A DNA stretch of 5,621 nucleotides, from contig JALHHV010000104.1 of NCBI GenBank assembly GCA_022837365.1, positions 8,813 to 14,433 on the forward strand, read 5' to 3'. Source of the stretch: Desulfovibrio sp. (GTDB taxonomy: Bacteria > Desulfobacterota > Desulfovibrionia > Desulfovibrionales > Desulfovibrionaceae). Shown piece by piece: positions 4,444 to 5,621 of this stretch. Under the pieces are notes generated by a model. The model was not told where the DNA came from, did no database searches, and worked only from the letters and a program-made list of their open reading frames with translations. Position 1 is the first letter of the stretch, and the number at the start of each line of letters is the position of its first letter. Both the position numbers and the translations under genes were made by a program.

Positions 4444-5621
4444 GCGTGCGACGGGGCCGTATTCGTGGGACACATGGTGGCGGCTGCCGCCCCGTCCGCA
4501 GCCGCTTCCCACGCAGGCATGCCCACGGCCAGCGGGTGCAGGATGTCCGCCAGCGGTTGGCCCACCTCCCGCTCGATGCGCGCACGCAGGGCCAGCGCCC
4601 GGCGCATCCGCCCCTCTATGGCGGCGGCGGCCTCGGCATCGTGACGCCATTGGGCCAGCTTCTCGCCGAAGCGGGTTTCCACGTCCACCACCATGTGGCA
4701 GCGCACCAGTTTGTCCGCGAAGTAGACCAGTTCCCGTTCGGTCAGAGGCTGGCCGTCCGGCAGCGTGGCGTCCCGGTGCGCGGCGACGATATCCGCCACG
4801 CCGGAAAAGCCCAGTTCGCGCAGCAGCGCGCCCCCGGCGGTCTCGTGGCGCGGCTGGCCCTTGGCGATGTCGTGCAGCAGGGCGGCGGCCTCGGCCAGGT
4901 CCCGGTCCAGAAGCGCGCCCGTGGCGGCTGCTCCGCCAGCCGCGCCGCCATTCCGCGCAGCATTCAGGGCGTCGGCCAGGCGCACGGCCACGGCGGCCAC
5001 GCCCTCGGCATGGGCGACGCCACCGGGCGGAATGGCCCGCACCGCCAGCAGGATGCGCGCCTCCTGCGGCGTGGGGACGTCTCGGGTGGGCCAGTCGGCG
5101 CAGGCCGCGCGGTAGTCCCCCGGCGTGTCCATGTCACGGAGGATGAACCGGTCGGGCACGCCGACCTCCTCCAGTACGTCCGGTCCCAGCCGATGCAGCG
5201 CGCCGCGCAGGCCGCCGTCGCCGCCATCGCCCAGAATGATCGAAAAAACCGATGCGGGCAGCAACGGCGGATGCCCCCACTGCCCGCCGAACACCGGCAG
5301 CAATACCCGGCCAGGCCGCCGGGCCGCGTGTTCCAGCAGCAGCCGCACGGTCAGGGGCCGCACCAGCGCGGCGTCCACCGGCAACAGCAAGGCCCCAACT
5401 CCGCCAGTCCCGCCGCCACGTTGCGCCACGGCTGCCAGCCCCGCACGCACCGAGGAGAACATGCCCCCTTCGCGCCATGCCGGGTTGTGCACCGTGGCCG
5501 CGCCAAGCCGGGCGGCCTCGGCCGCCACCTCGTCCGCGCGATGCCCGGTGACCACCAGCACGTCGGCCACGCCCGCCTGCCGGAACATCTCCACGCAGCG
5601 GGCCAGCACCGTGGCCCCGCC
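4440..5621 (-). CDS. MobA/MocA-like nucleotidyltransferase fused to an HD phosphohydrolase domain (N-terminus outside the window)
   Basis: Two-domain cytoplasmic protein; 393 residues are in the window and the frame is open through the right edge (GGATVLARCVEMFRQAG). The GTG at 5609 is therefore not the start. The missing segment should hold the LxAGGxSxRMG nucleotide-binding loop. Counting from the edge, the transferase half has VVTGHRADEV (about 23-32), NPAWREGGMFSSVRAGL (46-62), LLLPVDAALV (78-87), GHPPLLP (116-122) and DMDTPGDY (163-170), as in the MocA/MobA-like family that makes dinucleotide forms of molybdopterin. The second half has HD-domain ligands His204, the His250-Asp251 pair in AALLHDIAKG, His282 in VAAHRD and Asp303 in YFADK, so the metal site looks complete. 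An Ala/Gly-rich insert (about 222-235) lies inside the HD domain. The stop overlaps the phosphatase start (ATGA). A role in molybdenum-hydroxylase cofactor synthesis is inference; other NTP-transferase substrates are possible. Confidence 0.9.
   Translation of the reverse strand, partial: GGATVLARCVEMFRQAGVADVLVVTGHRADEVAAEAARLGAATVHNPAWREGGMFSSVRAGLAAVAQRGGGTGGVGALLLPVDAALVRPLTVRLLLEHAARRPGRVLLPVFGGQWGHPPLLPASVFSIILGDGGDGGLRGALHRLGPDVLEEVGVPDRFILRDMDTPGDYRAACADWPTRDVPTPQEARILLAVRAIPPGGVAHAEGVAAVAVRLADALNAARNGGAAGGAAATGALLDRDLAEAAALLHDIAKGQPRHETAGGALLRELGFSGVADIVAAHRDATLPDGQPLTERELVYFADKLVRCHMVVDVETRFGEKLAQWRHDAEAAAAIEGRMRRALALRARIEREVGQPLADILHPLAVGMPAWEAAADGAAAATMCPTNTAPSHA

Noticed and set aside
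4361..5146. A 261-codon plus-strand frame opposite the MocA-HD gene
   Set aside because: Pro/Arg-rich antisense shadow with no motif. The minus strand carries the conserved transferase and HD residues.
5607..5609. GTG at 5609 as the start of the MocA-HD protein
   Set aside because: The frame continues upstream with GGAT, which matches the conserved region before this point in the family, and the essential nucleotide-binding loop would be missing.

Overview
The window is GC-rich DNA with compact, end-to-start coupled genes and a strong third-position G/C bias, which produces many long antisense reading frames. The style fits a high-GC Gram-negative proteobacterium. A member of the Desulfovibrio group is my best guess, from the MocA-HD fusion next to a histidine phosphatase, but that is inference from protein character, not a database match.

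Left region (1-2981, all minus strand): a three-gene operon for a tripartite-type ABC export system, transcribed right to left. A membrane-anchored periplasmic adaptor (HlyD/MacA type) comes first, then an ABC ATPase of the MacB/LolD class, then an FtsX/MacB-like permease that runs off the left edge. Adaptor and ATPase overlap by 4 nt (ATGA) and ATPase and permease by 14 nt. The adaptor carries a full R-x3-L-x6-S motif at its hairpin tip, the known TolC-docking signature, so the system probably spans both membranes with an outer-membrane channel encoded elsewhere. The substrate cannot be read from the sequence.

Middle region (2982-3426): a divergent intergenic stretch, clearly richer in A/T between about 3180 and 3300. 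It holds weak sigma70-like promoter candidates in both directions, short hairpins, and very small ORFs. Two of these have good Shine-Dalgarno sequences: a 19-residue Arg/Lys-rich peptide on the minus strand upstream of the export operon, and a 14-residue peptide on the plus strand upstream of a small zinc-ribbon gene (3427-3660).

Right region (3703-5621, minus strand): a two-gene unit. The upstream gene, cut by the right edge, fuses a MobA/MocA-like nucleotidyltransferase to an HD phosphohydrolase domain. The downstream gene is a histidine phosphatase (PhoE/CobC type), coupled by a 4-nt ATGA overlap. Together they look like a nucleotide or molybdenum-cofactor-linked unit (inference). The phosphatase gene contains a G-quadruplex-capable purine run on its coding strand.

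No RNA gene, mobile element or CRISPR array was seen. Nothing here is clearly a new system. The tiny leader-like ORFs in the divergent region and the three-activity nucleotidyltransferase/HD/phosphatase unit are the parts most worth a second look.
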